DNA of 64,000 nucleotides from Hyphomonas sp. Mor2. Lineage in GTDB: Bacteria > Pseudomonadota > Alphaproteobacteria > Caulobacterales > Hyphomonadaceae. The notes beneath the pieces were generated by a model. It saw only the letters and a program-made list of their open reading frames with translations. It was not told the origin of the DNA and searched no databases. A program made the position numbers and the translations under genes. Where the stretch lies: assembly GCF_001854405.1 (NCBI RefSeq), contig NZ_CP017718.1, positions 3,564,092 to 3,628,091 on the forward strand, in the 5' to 3' direction. Positions 17,933 to 26,287 of the stretch are shown in pieces (position 1 is the first letter of the stretch; each line of letters starts with the position of its first letter).

Positions 17933-19135
17933 ATGGATTTCAACGATACCCCCGAAGAAGCCGAATTCCGCGCCGAAGCGCGCTCATTCCTGGAAAAGCA
18001 CCTGGAACCGAAAGGCAAGCAGCCTCTGCGCCAACGCGTTTCCGGCGAGGAATTCATGGCGGCAGCCAAGAAATGGCAGGCCGAGAAAGCCAAAGCCGGA
18101 TATGCCAAGATCACCTGGCCCAAGGAAATGGGTGGCCGCGGCGGCACGCCGATGCAGCAAGTGATCTGGGGCCAGGAAGAGGGCAAGTTCGACTCGCCTG
18201 GCGGCCCGTTCACGATCGGCCTCGGCATGTGCATTCCGACCGTGATTGCGTTTGGTTCTGATGAGCACAAGAAACGCTATGTCCAGAAAGCCCTGATGGG
18301 CGAAGAAATCTGGTGCCAGCTCTTCTCTGAACCGTCTGCCGGTTCGGATGTGGCCGGCCTCAAGACCCGCGCCGTCAAGGATGGCGATGAGTGGGTCATC
18401 AATGGCCAGAAGGTCTGGACCTCAGGCGCGCACTATTCCGATTATGGCATCTTGCTGGTACGCACCGATCCGAAGGCAGCCAAGCATAAGGGCCTGACCA
18501 TGTTCATCGTGAACATGAAACAGGAGGGCGTCGAAGCGCGCCCGATCCACCAGGCCTCTGGCGGTCGTGAATTCAACGAGGTGTATTTCACCGACGTCCG
18601 AATCCCGGACAGCGATCGACTTGGCGAAGTCGGTCAGGGATGGAAAGTCGCCATCGTGACGCTGATGAATGAGCGTCTCGCCGTCGGCGGATCACCTGGT
18701 CCTGATTGGGCTGAGATCATGAATTACGCCAAGGATGCGGGCACGATCAGCGATGCCGCCTTCCGGGACAAGCTCGCCGATTGGTACGTGGCGGCTCAGG
18801 GCTATAGCCTGACCAAGCTGCGCACTCAGACGGCCCTGTCGAAAGGGCAGACGCCCGGACCGGAAAATTCCATCGGCAAGATCATCACAGCCAATCAGCT
18901 CCAGGATATTTGTAACTCGGCGATCGAGATGCAGGACCATTACGGCCTGATGACGGGCGATGAGATGCCAGCCGACGGCCTGTTCCAGCAAAGCTTCATG
19001 TGGGCGCCTGGCCTGCGTATTGCCGGCGGAACCGATGAAATCCTGAAGAATATCATTGCTGAACGCGTGCTCGGCCTGCCGCAGGATGTGCGCGTGGACA
19101 AGGATATTCCGTTTGATGAGATGAAGTCCGGCTAG
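17933..19135 (+). CDS. acyl-CoA dehydrogenase (large-subunit type)
   Basis: A 400-residue acyl-CoA dehydrogenase. The start is the ATG at 17933, preceded by GGAACGGAGAAAG; a 42-codon upstream extension overlaps the previous gene and is not needed. It shows the FAD-binding segment CQLFSEPSAGSDVAGLKT, the VWTSGAHYSDYGILLVRT strand and the C-terminal RIAGGTDEILKNIIAERVLG, which contacts FAD across the subunit interface. The N-terminus resembles pimeloyl-CoA dehydrogenase large subunits. It is probably co-translated with, and forms a heteromer with, the 371-residue partner upstream. Confidence 0.92.
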   Translation: MDFNDTPEEAEFRAEARSFLEKHLEPKGKQPLRQRVSGEEFMAAAKKWQAEKAKAGYAKITWPKEMGGRGGTPMQQVIWGQEEGKFDSPGGPFTIGLGMCIPTVIAFGSDEHKKRYVQKALMGEEIWCQLFSEPSAGSDVAGLKTRAVKDGDEWVINGQKVWTSGAHYSDYGILLVRTDPKAAKHKGLTMFIVNMKQEGVEARPIHQASGGREFNEVYFTDVRIPDSDRLGEVGQGWKVAIVTLMNERLAVGGSPGPDWAEIMNYAKDAGTISDAAFRDKLADWYVAAQGYSLTKLRTQTALSKGQTPGPENSIGKIITANQLQDICNSAIEMQDHYGLMTGDEMPADGLFQQSFMWAPGLRIAGGTDEILKNIIAERVLGLPQDVRVDKDIPFDEMKSG

Positions 19136-19184
19136 GCCGAACCTGTAACAGGTGCTGCGATTGCCGCGGCGCCTGTCGGATTCG

Positions 19185-19200
19185 GTAATTCAACCTTAAC
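19185..19200 (+). promoter_or_regulatory. CtrA-like site upstream of the PilZ gene
   Basis: GTAA-N7-TTAAC differs by one base from the CtrA consensus TTAA-N7-TTAAC. It lies 42 bases before the PilZ ATG. CtrA control of c-di-GMP/pilus genes would be normal in this lineage, but a single near-match can occur by chance. Confidence 0.35.
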
Positions 19201-19210
19201 GGGAAACATC

Positions 19211-19239
19211 CTACCTTCCTTCTGATAGAAAGAAGGTAG
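19211..19239 (+). promoter_or_regulatory. hairpin that sequesters the PilZ gene's ribosome-binding site
   Basis: CTACCTTCCTTCT (19211-19223) pairs with AGAAAGAAGGTAG (19227-19239) over 12 of 13 positions around a 3-base loop. The right arm contains the Shine-Dalgarno GAAGG, whose end lies 5 bases before the ATG at 19242. In the folded mRNA the ribosome site is buried, so translation should depend on melting or on a trans-acting factor (RNA-thermometer-like or protein/sRNA controlled). Confidence 0.6.
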
Positions 19240-19241
19240 CA

Positions 19242-19595
19242 ATGTTTTCGTCCAAGCCGAAAGCAAAAGTCGATCTGGATCGCGCGCGGAGCTCGACGGC
19301 GCGACCGCCGATTCCCATTCTCCGGCCGATATCTGAAAAGCGACGGGGTGAGCGTAAGGGCGTCTGGTGCGTGTGCTCCATCTACGCGCAGGATGGCGGG
19401 ACCTGGGAAGCGATCATTCTTGATGTTTCAAAGACCGGCGCGCGCATTCGCAGACGGACCCGTGGGACCTTGCCGCGCATCGTCAAGATCAAGGCCTCGC
19501 GCATCGGCTTGCACCGGTTCGCACGCGTCGTCTGGCAAACCTCATTCGATGCCGGGCTCGAATTCATAGCGCCCACAAAAAAGACCACTCGCTGA
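19242..19595 (+). CDS. PilZ-domain protein (putative c-di-GMP receptor)
   Basis: A 117-residue single-domain protein. The PilZ c-di-GMP motifs are visible: RRGER (RxxxR) around residues 34-38, then DVSKTGARIR ((D/N)xSxxG) around 62-71, followed by the beta-barrel strands ending in DAGLEFI. It probably binds cyclic di-GMP and relays it to motility, pilus or cell-surface functions. A stable hairpin covers its ribosome-binding site, with a CtrA-like site just upstream. Confidence 0.88.
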   Translation: MFSSKPKAKVDLDRARSSTARPPIPILRPISEKRRGERKGVWCVCSIYAQDGGTWEAIILDVSKTGARIRRRTRGTLPRIVKIKASRIGLHRFARVVWQTSFDAGLEFIAPTKKTTR

Positions 19596-19624
19596 TCCGC
19601 GCTCGGTCGTGCTACAGGTTCAGA

Positions 19625-19963
19625 ATGACCCGGGACGATCTCATTATCCTGTTTGAGAAGGCGATTGCCGACGCACCGGGTGTCGCGCGCAAAGGTAAGG
19701 CAAACCCGTACACGTCCGCGAACGGTCACATGTTCAGCCAGATCAACAAGGACGATCAGTTGGGCATTCGCTTGCCGAAACCACGGCAGAAGGCGCTGCT
19801 GGACGAGTACGGAGCCGGTCCGTTCAAATCCTATGGCGCGACGATGCGGGATTATGTCTGCCTGACCGACGAGATGTTGAACACGCCTGGCCTGGTGACA
19901 GCCTTGTTGGCAGAAGGGCTCGCCTTTGTTAGCGCGATGCCGCCGGGCGGTAAGAAAAAGTAG
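19625..19963 (+). CDS. small protein, TfoX/Sxy N-domain-like
   Basis: A 112-residue soluble protein. The pattern ANPYTSANGHMFSQINKDDQ, then LGIRLPKPRQKALLDEYG and MRDYVCLTDEML, is reminiscent of TfoX/Sxy N-terminal-domain proteins (a small alpha/beta fold often encoded alone in alphaproteobacteria). There is no catalytic motif and the role is unknown. It lies 29 bases after the PilZ gene on the same strand and could be co-transcribed. The Shine-Dalgarno is weak (AGG). It converges on the flavodoxin-like gene. Confidence 0.7.
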   Translation: MTRDDLIILFEKAIADAPGVARKGKANPYTSANGHMFSQINKDDQLGIRLPKPRQKALLDEYGAGPFKSYGATMRDYVCLTDEMLNTPGLVTALLAEGLAFVSAMPPGGKKK

Positions 19964-19974
19964 CCGCCGGCCGT

Positions 19975-20460
19975 TCAGAACACGCCCATCGCCAGACCAG
20001 CCGCGATCGCGCCGCCCAATTCGCGGCACTTCTCGAGATCCGCCTCCGGAATCGTTTTCTCCGCCAGGATCTCGGCTTCGGTTTGCGCATGGGTGCAGAC
20101 AATCAAAGGCGACTGCACGGATTTCAGCCGCCAGCCGGTGGCGATCCGCGCGACCTGGCGCACCGCATTCTCGCCATCCGAACCGGCGCAGATCATCTGC
20201 GAATAGGGGCGCCCTTCCAGCTTGCCGAGGACCGGATAGTAGCTGCGATCAAAGAACTCTTTCATCGCGCCTGACAGAGCTGCGAGATTCTCGGGGGCGG
20301 CGAACAGATAGGCATCGGCGCCAAGAAGGTGGACGGGCTCGGCGTCTTCGGCACGCAGTAGCTCGGTCTGGGTTTCAGCCTGCGCCGCAGCGAATGCCGC
20401 TTCGGCCATTTGCCGCGTGCCGCCAGTGCGAGAGTGATAAATGATCAGGAGCCGAGCCAT
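19975..20460 (-). CDS. flavodoxin-like / NADPH-dependent FMN reductase family protein
   Basis: A 161-residue flavodoxin-fold protein. The N-terminal MARLLIIYHSRTGGTRQMAE holds the FMN-phosphate loop (SRTGGT), and LFAAPENLAALSGAMKEFFDRSYYP forms the isoalloxazine-contacting region as in WrbA/flavodoxin-like reductases. I took the ATG at 20460, which places the P-loop at the usual distance from the N-terminus, rather than an 11-codon extension. The specific electron partner is unknown. It is monocistronic and convergent with the TfoX-like gene. Confidence 0.8.
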   Translation of the reverse strand: MARLLIIYHSRTGGTRQMAEAAFAAAQAETQTELLRAEDAEPVHLLGADAYLFAAPENLAALSGAMKEFFDRSYYPVLGKLEGRPYSQMICAGSDGENAVRQVARIATGWRLKSVQSPLIVCTHAQTEAEILAEKTIPEADLEKCRELGGAIAAGLAMGVF

Positions 20461-20549
20461 GCCTTGTTCTAGCTCATCCGCATCGCACGCCAAGAGGGGG
20501 AAGACGCCCGCAGTTTCTTATCTAAGTGTCTCACGAATCGCGGCACGAT

Positions 20550-21020
20550 ATGGGGATGAAATGGGTTTTGACGATACCGTTCCTGGTTTTGGCCGCATGT
20601 GCCGATCCCCAGGCTGCGACGATCACCGCCGAGTCCGCGCAATCGATCTACTGGTCGGATGGCGATAGCGGTCGGATCGATGGCATGAAGTTTCGACTCG
20701 CCGATGTCGATGCGCCGGAAACCGGTGGCGTCGGTGCCCGCGGCGGCGCCAAGTGCGAAGCCGAGCGTGAGATCGGGTTTGATGCCAAGGCGTTCATGGT
20801 TGAACTGACCCGAGATGCGGAATTGGTGATCACCAGCAATTCAGGGCCTGACAGGTATGAGCGCGATGTGATCACTCTGTCGGCCAATGGCGTAGATGTC
20901 GGCCAGGCCGGGATTGAGGCCGGACATCTTGGCCCCTGGCCCCACAAGGGACGACGCGCGCTGACCAAGAAGCCGGACTGGTGCGGTATGCTGGGCGTGA
21001 CGCCGGCCTCTACACAGTAG
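20550..21020 (+). CDS. thermonuclease (SNase)-like lipoprotein
   Basis: A ~156-residue predicted lipoprotein (hydrophobic signal ending in LVLAAC) with a staphylococcal-nuclease-like fold. Active-site features are visible: SDGDSG (calcium loop), FRLADVDAPETG (the catalytic Arg and Asp/Glu) and DRYERDV (second Arg). It probably degrades extracellular or periplasmic nucleic acid. The start is uncertain: ATG at 20550, ATG at 20556, or GTG at 20526; the first two give a clean signal peptide. Confidence 0.75.
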   Translation: MGMKWVLTIPFLVLAACADPQAATITAESAQSIYWSDGDSGRIDGMKFRLADVDAPETGGVGARGGAKCEAEREIGFDAKAFMVELTRDAELVITSNSGPDRYERDVITLSANGVDVGQAGIEAGHLGPWPHKGRRALTKKPDWCGMLGVTPASTQ

Positions 21021-21067
21021 CCTAAACTCTGATTAGGGTGTCTACCAAACAGGAAGGGACCCTCACC

Positions 21068-21598
21068 ATGATGACGAAAAGTGTATGCGCCGCGATCGCA
21101 GCCGCGATGATTTCAGCCGCCTGTGCCACCGCACAGGATGCACCAGCGGTGCCGCAAATCACTATGGGCAACGGCGAAGCGAACATGATTCAGATCGAGG
21201 GCCTGACCCGCGCTGAAGGTATCACGCACTTTTCCGAGATGCGGGTCGATGGCGACGACGTGTCGGCCTTCCGTGGAGACTCGGTGGCGCTGACCTTTCC
21301 CAAAGTGGTGATCGAAAAGCCGGGTTTCCTGGTGCTGCATCCGGTCATGGACGGGCGCCCCAATGGAGATGTTGTCTCCGGCTTCACGTATCTGGAAGCG
21401 GGGACGACGGAGAATGTCACCATCCGCCTCGATACGCCAGCAGATACGGGGCGCAACTTCCTGGTGATGATGCACACCGATGTCGATAATGATCGCGTGC
21501 TGGATTTTGTCTTTGTCGAAGACGGGATCAATGTCGAAGACACCGCCGTTTTCGAAGGCACGCACATGATTGCGCATATCTTCGCGGTGCCGGAATAG
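21068..21598 (+). CDS. exported protein, DUF7282-like
   Basis: A 176-residue exported protein. AGGAAGGG about 7 bases upstream of ATG 21068 fixes the start. The signal peptide ends near ISAACATAQD (signal peptidase I or lipobox). The mature part is all-beta: VVIEKPGFLVLHPVMDG, GFTYLEAGTTENVTIRLD and NFLVMMHTDVDNDRVLDFVF resemble the DUF7282 beta-sandwich repeat found in archaeal and bacterial surface proteins. The aspartate-rich DVDNDRVLDF loop may bind calcium. No function is known. Confidence 0.75.
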   Translation: MMTKSVCAAIAAAMISAACATAQDAPAVPQITMGNGEANMIQIEGLTRAEGITHFSEMRVDGDDVSAFRGDSVALTFPKVVIEKPGFLVLHPVMDGRPNGDVVSGFTYLEAGTTENVTIRLDTPADTGRNFLVMMHTDVDNDRVLDFVFVEDGINVEDTAVFEGTHMIAHIFAVPE

Positions 21599-21607
21599 GC
21601 CGATGGC

Positions 21608-22489
21608 TTACTCCGCCTGGTTCGCCAGTGCCGCATGGGCGCGATCCACATAATCCGTCATCACCCCATCAGCGCCTGCGTCCAGCAAAGCGGAAAGGTC
21701 TGCCGGATCATTGATCGTCCAGTAGTGAACGCGAATACCGCGCGCCTTCGCGGCATCGATCAGGCGCGGGTGGGTCAGGTCGAGGCCGCCCGCTTGCATC
21801 GGGATTTGCAGGGCGACAGCTGGCGTTGCGATAAATCTTGAAACCCCGAGACGCGCGGCAATCACGAACCGTCGGCTTTCCTCGAACGACATGGAGGTCG
21901 CCACGTGCGGACAGTGCGCTCGAAATGTGGCCATCGCAGCGTCATGAAACGAGGCGACCAGGACGCGGGACTGCGCGTCTGCTCCCTGGATGGAGCGGCA
22001 CACAGCCTGCGCAGCGTCGGGCGTGTCATTCTTGATTTCCATGATCCAGCGCGCATCGGGAAACGCCGCCAAGGCGGCGTCAAGGGTCGGGATCGTGATC
22101 CCGCGTCCCACAAAGGTTTCGCCGTCAACACTCCAGGTCGCCCCGGCATCGGCGCCTGAGATTTCTGCCCAATCCTGCTCGGCAATTGGGCCTGACATAT
22201 TGGTCGTCCGATCGAGTGTGTCATCGTGGCGAAGAATGATGACGCCGTCGCGAGTCTGCTGAAGATCCACCTCGAGCACATCCGTGCCCAAATCCAACGC
22301 CGTCTGCAGGGCGAGAATCGTGTTCGGCGGCGCGTGTCCCTGGCCACCGCCATGGGCGATAATCTCGGCGCGATTCTTCGGCGCGGCGTCAAAATATGCA
22401 TGCGCGATCGGGGCAGGTGCAGGCCATAAGGTGACGGCCATCGTGACGAGGATCAAAGCGCCCAGGACAAACATCAAAGCGCGTTTCAT
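21608..22489 (-). CDS. glycerophosphodiester phosphodiesterase family protein
   Basis: A 293-residue GDPD enzyme with an N-terminal membrane anchor or signal (residues 5-25). The TIM-barrel catalytic residues are visible: IAHGGGQGHAPPNT (first catalytic His), VLEVDLQQTRDG (Glu/Asp metal ligands) and HDDTLDRTT (second His). C-terminal HYWTINDP and DGVMTDYVD are also typical. It hydrolyses glycerophosphodiesters to glycerol-3-phosphate and an alcohol, probably on the outer face of the inner membrane. Confidence 0.92.
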   Translation of the reverse strand: MKRALMFVLGALILVTMAVTLWPAPAPIAHAYFDAAPKNRAEIIAHGGGQGHAPPNTILALQTALDLGTDVLEVDLQQTRDGVIILRHDDTLDRTTNMSGPIAEQDWAEISGADAGATWSVDGETFVGRGITIPTLDAALAAFPDARWIMEIKNDTPDAAQAVCRSIQGADAQSRVLVASFHDAAMATFRAHCPHVATSMSFEESRRFVIAARLGVSRFIATPAVALQIPMQAGGLDLTHPRLIDAAKARGIRVHYWTINDPADLSALLDAGADGVMTDYVDRAHAALANQAE

Positions 22490-22533
22490 TCACCCGTCCC
22501 CGCCACTGATAACGGGTTTATTCTAGGCAAAGA

Positions 22534-22563
22534 AAAAGCCTCCCGCAATCGCGGGAGGCTTTT
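22534..22563 (-). terminator. intrinsic terminator of pckA
   Basis: AAAAGCCTCCCGC / GCGGGAGGCTTTT form a perfect 13-bp stem with a 4-base loop, 21 bases after the pckA stop. On the minus strand it is followed by a T-rich run (CTTTTTCTTT). Confidence 0.9.
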
Positions 22564-22583
22564 GATCAGGGAGTTGAGCGCGT

Positions 22584-24176
22584 TTAAGCGTCGACTTTCA
22601 GCCGCGGTCCGGCGGCATTCACATCGGCGTCGACATGGGCCTCATAGACCTTGAAATTCTCGACAAACATCTTGGCGAGCTTTTCGGCTTGCGCGTCATA
22701 GGCCGCTGTATCGTCCCAGGTGTCGCGCGGATTGAGGATCGTGCTGTCGACCCCTTCAAGCGCGCTCGGCACCATGAAGCCGAACGTTTCGTCTTCGCGG
22801 AACTCTGCTTGATTGAGCGAGCCATCCAGCGCCGCATTGAGCAGCGCGCGGGTCGCCTTGATCGGCATGCGGTGACCAACCCCATGGGCGCCGCCGGTCC
22901 AGCCGGTGGAGACCAGCCAGCAATTGACATCATACTTGTCGATCAGCTCGCCGAGCAGTTTGCCATATTCGCTTGGATGGCGTGGCATGAACGGGCCGCC
23001 AAAACAGGTCGAGAAGGTCGCCGTCGGCTCGGTGACGCCTTTTTCTGTGCCGGCGACCTTCGCGGTGTAGCCGGACAGGAAGTGATACATGGCCTGAGCC
23101 GGGGTCAGCTTCGCAATCGGTGGCATCACGCCAAACGCATCACAGGTCAGCATGATCAGGTTCTTGGGCTGGCCGCAGCGACCGCTCAGAGACGCATTCT
23201 CGATCGCCGAGATCGGATAGGCGCCGCGTGAATTCTCCGCCAGCGTATTGTCATAGAAATCAAGCTCGCGGGTCTCAGGGTCCATGACCACATTCTCGAG
23301 CACTGTGCCCCACATGCTGGTGGTGGCATAGATTTCCGGCTCTGCCTCAGGCGAAAGATTGATCATCTTGGCGTAGCAACCGCCTTCGAAGTTGAACAAG
23401 CCGTTCTCTGACCAGCCATGCTCATCATCGCCGATCAGGGTCCGGCTGGCATCGGCAGAAAGCGTGGTCTTGCCGGTACCGGAAAGGCCGAAGAAGATTG
23501 CGGCATCATCATTACCGCCATCATTGACCGAGCAATGCATCGGCATCACGCCTTTGGTCGGCAGGATATAATTGAGAATGGTGAAGACGGACTTTTTGGT
23601 CTCGCCCGCATAGGATGTGCCACCGATCAGAACCAGTTTCTTGGCGAAATTCACGGCGATCACCGTGTCCGAAACCGTGCCATGCTTGGCGGGATCCGCG
23701 CGGAAGCTCGGGCTGTTGATGATCGTGAATTCGTGCGCGAAGCCTTCATACTCGTCGGCTGTTGGAATGCGCAGAAGGTGGCGAATGAAAAGAGAGTGCC
23801 AGGCAAACTCGTTGACAATGCGAACCGGTGCCCGGTGATCAAGATCAGCGCCGCCAAACAGTTGCTGGGTGTACAGTGTCTTGCCGTTCAGATGCGCCCG
23901 GAAGTCTTCCCACAGGGCATCGAAATGAGCCGGTGTCATCGAGGCATTATTGTCCCACCATACTGAATCTTCAGTGGTTTCGTCGCGAACGGTGAACTTG
24001 TCTTTCGCCGATCGTCCCGTGTGTTTGCCGGTTTTGACCAGCAAGGCGCCGCCTTTTGCAATCTCGGCTTCGCCACTGCGAACAGCCTGCTCGTAAAGGC
24101 GCTCCTCGTTCCAGTTCTGGCGAACTTCCCCAGCCTCGATTCCGAGATCTGCCAACTCTACATTCTGATGAGACAC
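22584..24176 (-). CDS. pckA: phosphoenolpyruvate carboxykinase (ATP)
   Basis: A 530-residue ATP-dependent PEPCK that converts oxaloacetate plus ATP to PEP for gluconeogenesis. It shows the P-loop [15 protein letters not shown] (about 228-242), the substrate/metal region [21 protein letters not shown], and [11 protein letters not shown] with the downstream GPFMPRHP arginine. The start is GTG at 24176 with AGGGGA ~8 bases upstream; the frame stays open upstream but that part lacks family sequence and length would exceed the norm. A strong terminator follows, and a direct repeat lies in its 242-base leader. Confidence 0.95.
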   Translation of the reverse strand: MSHQNVELADLGIEAGEVRQNWNEERLYEQAVRSGEAEIAKGGALLVKTGKHTGRSAKDKFTVRDETTEDSVWWDNNASMTPAHFDALWEDFRAHLNGKTLYTQQLFGGADLDHRAPVRIVNEFAWHSLFIRHLLRIPTADEYEGFAHEFTIINSPSFRADPAKHGTVSDTVIAVNFAKKLVLIGGTSYAGETKKSVFTILNYILPTKGVMPMHCSVNDGGNDDAAIFFGLSGTGKTTLSADASRTLIGDDEHGWSENGLFNFEGGCYAKMINLSPEAEPEIYATTSMWGTVLENVVMDPETRELDFYDNTLAENSRGAYPISAIENASLSGRCGQPKNLIMLTCDAFGVMPPIAKLTPAQAMYHFLSGYTAKVAGTEKGVTEPTATFSTCFGGPFMPRHPSEYGKLLGELIDKYDVNCWLVSTGWTGGAHGVGHRMPIKATRALLNAALDGSLNQAEFREDETFGFMVPSALEGVDSTILNPRDTWDDTAAYDAQAEKLAKMFVENFKVYEAHVDADVNAAGPRLKVDA

Positions 24177-24304
24177 GTCAATTTTTCCCCTGACTAAAGT
24201 CGCACTTTGGTTCAGGCGATTGGTGCAAGTTCTGCGTTGCCTGCCTGAAGGTGGCGATAGAACTGCAAGCCTTCGGCCAACACCACCCCTGTCTGCAGGG
24301 TAAA

Positions 24305-24336
24305 CGCTGTCAAAACTGATAGTCAGCGCTGTCAAA
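24305..24336 (-). promoter_or_regulatory. direct repeat in the pckA upstream region
   Basis: On the minus strand TTTGACAGCG occurs twice with a 22-bp period (two helical turns), about 130-160 bases upstream of the pckA GTG. It could be a tandem activator site. Each copy also contains a TTGACA -35-like hexamer, so a promoter origin is an alternative. The rest of the 24177-24418 gap shows nothing else I can name. Confidence 0.4.
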
Positions 24337-24418
24337 CGCCAGCATGCGCGTTACGCGGGCAAAAATTGTCCGAATCCGAACATTTTTACCCTCGAAACGC
24401 TCCAAAAAGCGATTGAGA

Positions 24419-26245
24419 TTACAACAAATTGCGTTTGAGTTTTCTCAAAATTTGCCGATTCGGGACAGTTGCCCGAAGAGATTCGCGTCGCGCCGGGATC
24501 GGATCAGAGACGATCTGCGCGGTCAGAATGTCCGCCGCCCAGGGCGCCCATGTGAAGCCGCGAGAGCCATAGCCCCCGGCGAGAAAAACACCATCCACTG
24601 AATACGCGTTCGGGTCGATCTCCCAGCCTTGACGCTCCAGGCGCGCGCGATCAGCGATCAAGGCCTCGGCGTCTGGCAAAGCGCCAATGAGCGGCAATCG
24701 ATCGGCCGTCGTCGCTCGGATGCCAGCTCGTGAGTTCACCTTCGCCTTCAGGGCTTCGTTTCGCCAATATGGGGCCAATGCGTCCAGAGCTTGGGTGTTT
24801 TCACTGCGTGCGGTGTTGCTGATGTCTGCCGCCCCGCCTTGATGATCTGCGAAGGTTGCGCCCCACAGGCGGCGTGTGCCGGACGCCAGGGCATAGTGCC
24901 CGGCCGCCAGAGCGCTGGGCGGCGCTTCAACTGCGCTCTCATACCACTCGACCTGTCCAAGCCGGCCGGTGAGATCGAGCGACCCGGTCAGAGCCGACAT
25001 TTGCCACCCTGCGGCGAGAATAATTGCATCGAATGAGTCCCCGTTTACCGAGCGCGTAGAGACGTCGACCTGGGCGGTCTCCCCCCACGCCACATCGACG
25101 CCGTTCAGAAGTGCGGGCAGTAGCTCGGCGGGTCGCAGGATCACAGACGTTTTGTGCAACAGTCCGCCATCGCGAATGGCTTCGAGCTGCTCCAGCCCCA
25201 AAGGGGGATCGGCGAGCAGTTTTCGGAATCGTTCGGCTTCCGAGTCGTCTCGCGGATAATGGTGAGTCTCGACCCTCTGAACGCCGGGTTTGTCCCGGTA
25301 GAAGGCCTGTGCACTCAGATAGGCATCGATCAGCAGGCGTGCCTGAGCGGTATCGCCTGCATCAAGGCGCGGCATGACCAGGGCGAGCGGATTGCCGCTG
25401 GTGCCGCGGGCCGGGCCGTCTGTCAGGTCGAAGACAGTCACATCTGCCCCGCGCTCGATCAGTCGGCGCGCCAGGCAGGCGCCGGAAATACCGGCGCCGA
25501 CAATGGCGACTCGCGGCGGGCCCTGCGCAGCCAGGCGATTTGAGGCCTTTGCAAACGTCGCTTCGAGCCGCTCGCGCTTGCGTCCATGACCGGGCCGCTT
25601 TTCGACTTCGAACCCAGCTTGGCTCAGCCCGCGGCGCACGGCCCCGGCGACGGTGAAAGTGGCGACCCGCGCCCCCGGCCACGAGCGTTGCGCCAGTTGC
25701 GGCCAGAGGGTTTCCGACCACATGGCATCATTCTTGGCCGGGCTGAAGCCATCGAGAAACCAGGCATCCGCCTTGAACTGCGATTGTGGCAGCGTGTCTT
25801 CGATCAGGCCCGTATGGAGCGTCAGAGACACGCGCTCCACCGGCCAGGTGATGTGCTGCACGCTTTTGGCTCGCACCGGCCAGCGCGCGCAGAGCTGGTC
25901 CGCAAGATCTTTCAGTTCCGGCCAGGGTCTGAGCGCACGCTCCACGTCTTCGCGATCCAGCGGAAAGCCTTCAAAGCTGACAAAGCTGAGCCAACCTTCA
26001 GCGGGACGATGATCGCGCCACATCTGCCAGGTGGCCAGAAAATTGAGGCCGGTCCCGAAGCCCAATTCGGCGATGGTAAAAGAGGCGGCGGCCTGCCAGG
26101 CCTCAGGCAATCCGCATCCCTGCAGGAACACAGCGCGGCTTTCCGCAAGACCATCCTCAATCGAATAATAGACATCGCCGACCCGCTCATCGACGGGCGT
26201 GCCATCTGGTTTCCAGGTCAGATCAGGGCGCGGCGGTAGTCTCAT
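24419..26245 (-). CDS. mnmC: bifunctional tRNA mnm5s2U34 biosynthesis protein MnmC
   Basis: A 608-residue fusion enzyme that completes the wobble-uridine modification of tRNAs for Lys, Glu and Gln. The N-terminal methyltransferase (MnmD, ~1-230) shows FTIAELGFGTGLNFL (SAM site) and DAWFLDGFSPAKND; the C-terminal FAD oxidoreductase starts with VAIVGAGISGACLARRL (~245-261) and ends with GVFLAGGYGSRGFTWAP. It lies 42 bases after the radical SAM gene on the same strand, so it may be the last gene of that transcript. Confidence 0.93.
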   Translation of the reverse strand: MRLPPRPDLTWKPDGTPVDERVGDVYYSIEDGLAESRAVFLQGCGLPEAWQAAASFTIAELGFGTGLNFLATWQMWRDHRPAEGWLSFVSFEGFPLDREDVERALRPWPELKDLADQLCARWPVRAKSVQHITWPVERVSLTLHTGLIEDTLPQSQFKADAWFLDGFSPAKNDAMWSETLWPQLAQRSWPGARVATFTVAGAVRRGLSQAGFEVEKRPGHGRKRERLEATFAKASNRLAAQGPPRVAIVGAGISGACLARRLIERGADVTVFDLTDGPARGTSGNPLALVMPRLDAGDTAQARLLIDAYLSAQAFYRDKPGVQRVETHHYPRDDSEAERFRKLLADPPLGLEQLEAIRDGGLLHKTSVILRPAELLPALLNGVDVAWGETAQVDVSTRSVNGDSFDAIILAAGWQMSALTGSLDLTGRLGQVEWYESAVEAPPSALAAGHYALASGTRRLWGATFADHQGGAADISNTARSENTQALDALAPYWRNEALKAKVNSRAGIRATTADRLPLIGALPDAEALIADRARLERQGWEIDPNAYSVDGVFLAGGYGSRGFTWAPWAADILTAQIVSDPIPARRESLRATVPNRQILRKLKRNLL

Positions 26246-26287
26246 TGCGCCGCCTTAGCCGGTTCCGCCTGCGGTCGCCAGACGTGT

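Noticed and set aside
24177..24335. Upstream extension of pckA
   Set aside because: The extended protein would exceed the normal length, and GTG 24176 has a good Shine-Dalgarno and the family N-terminus.
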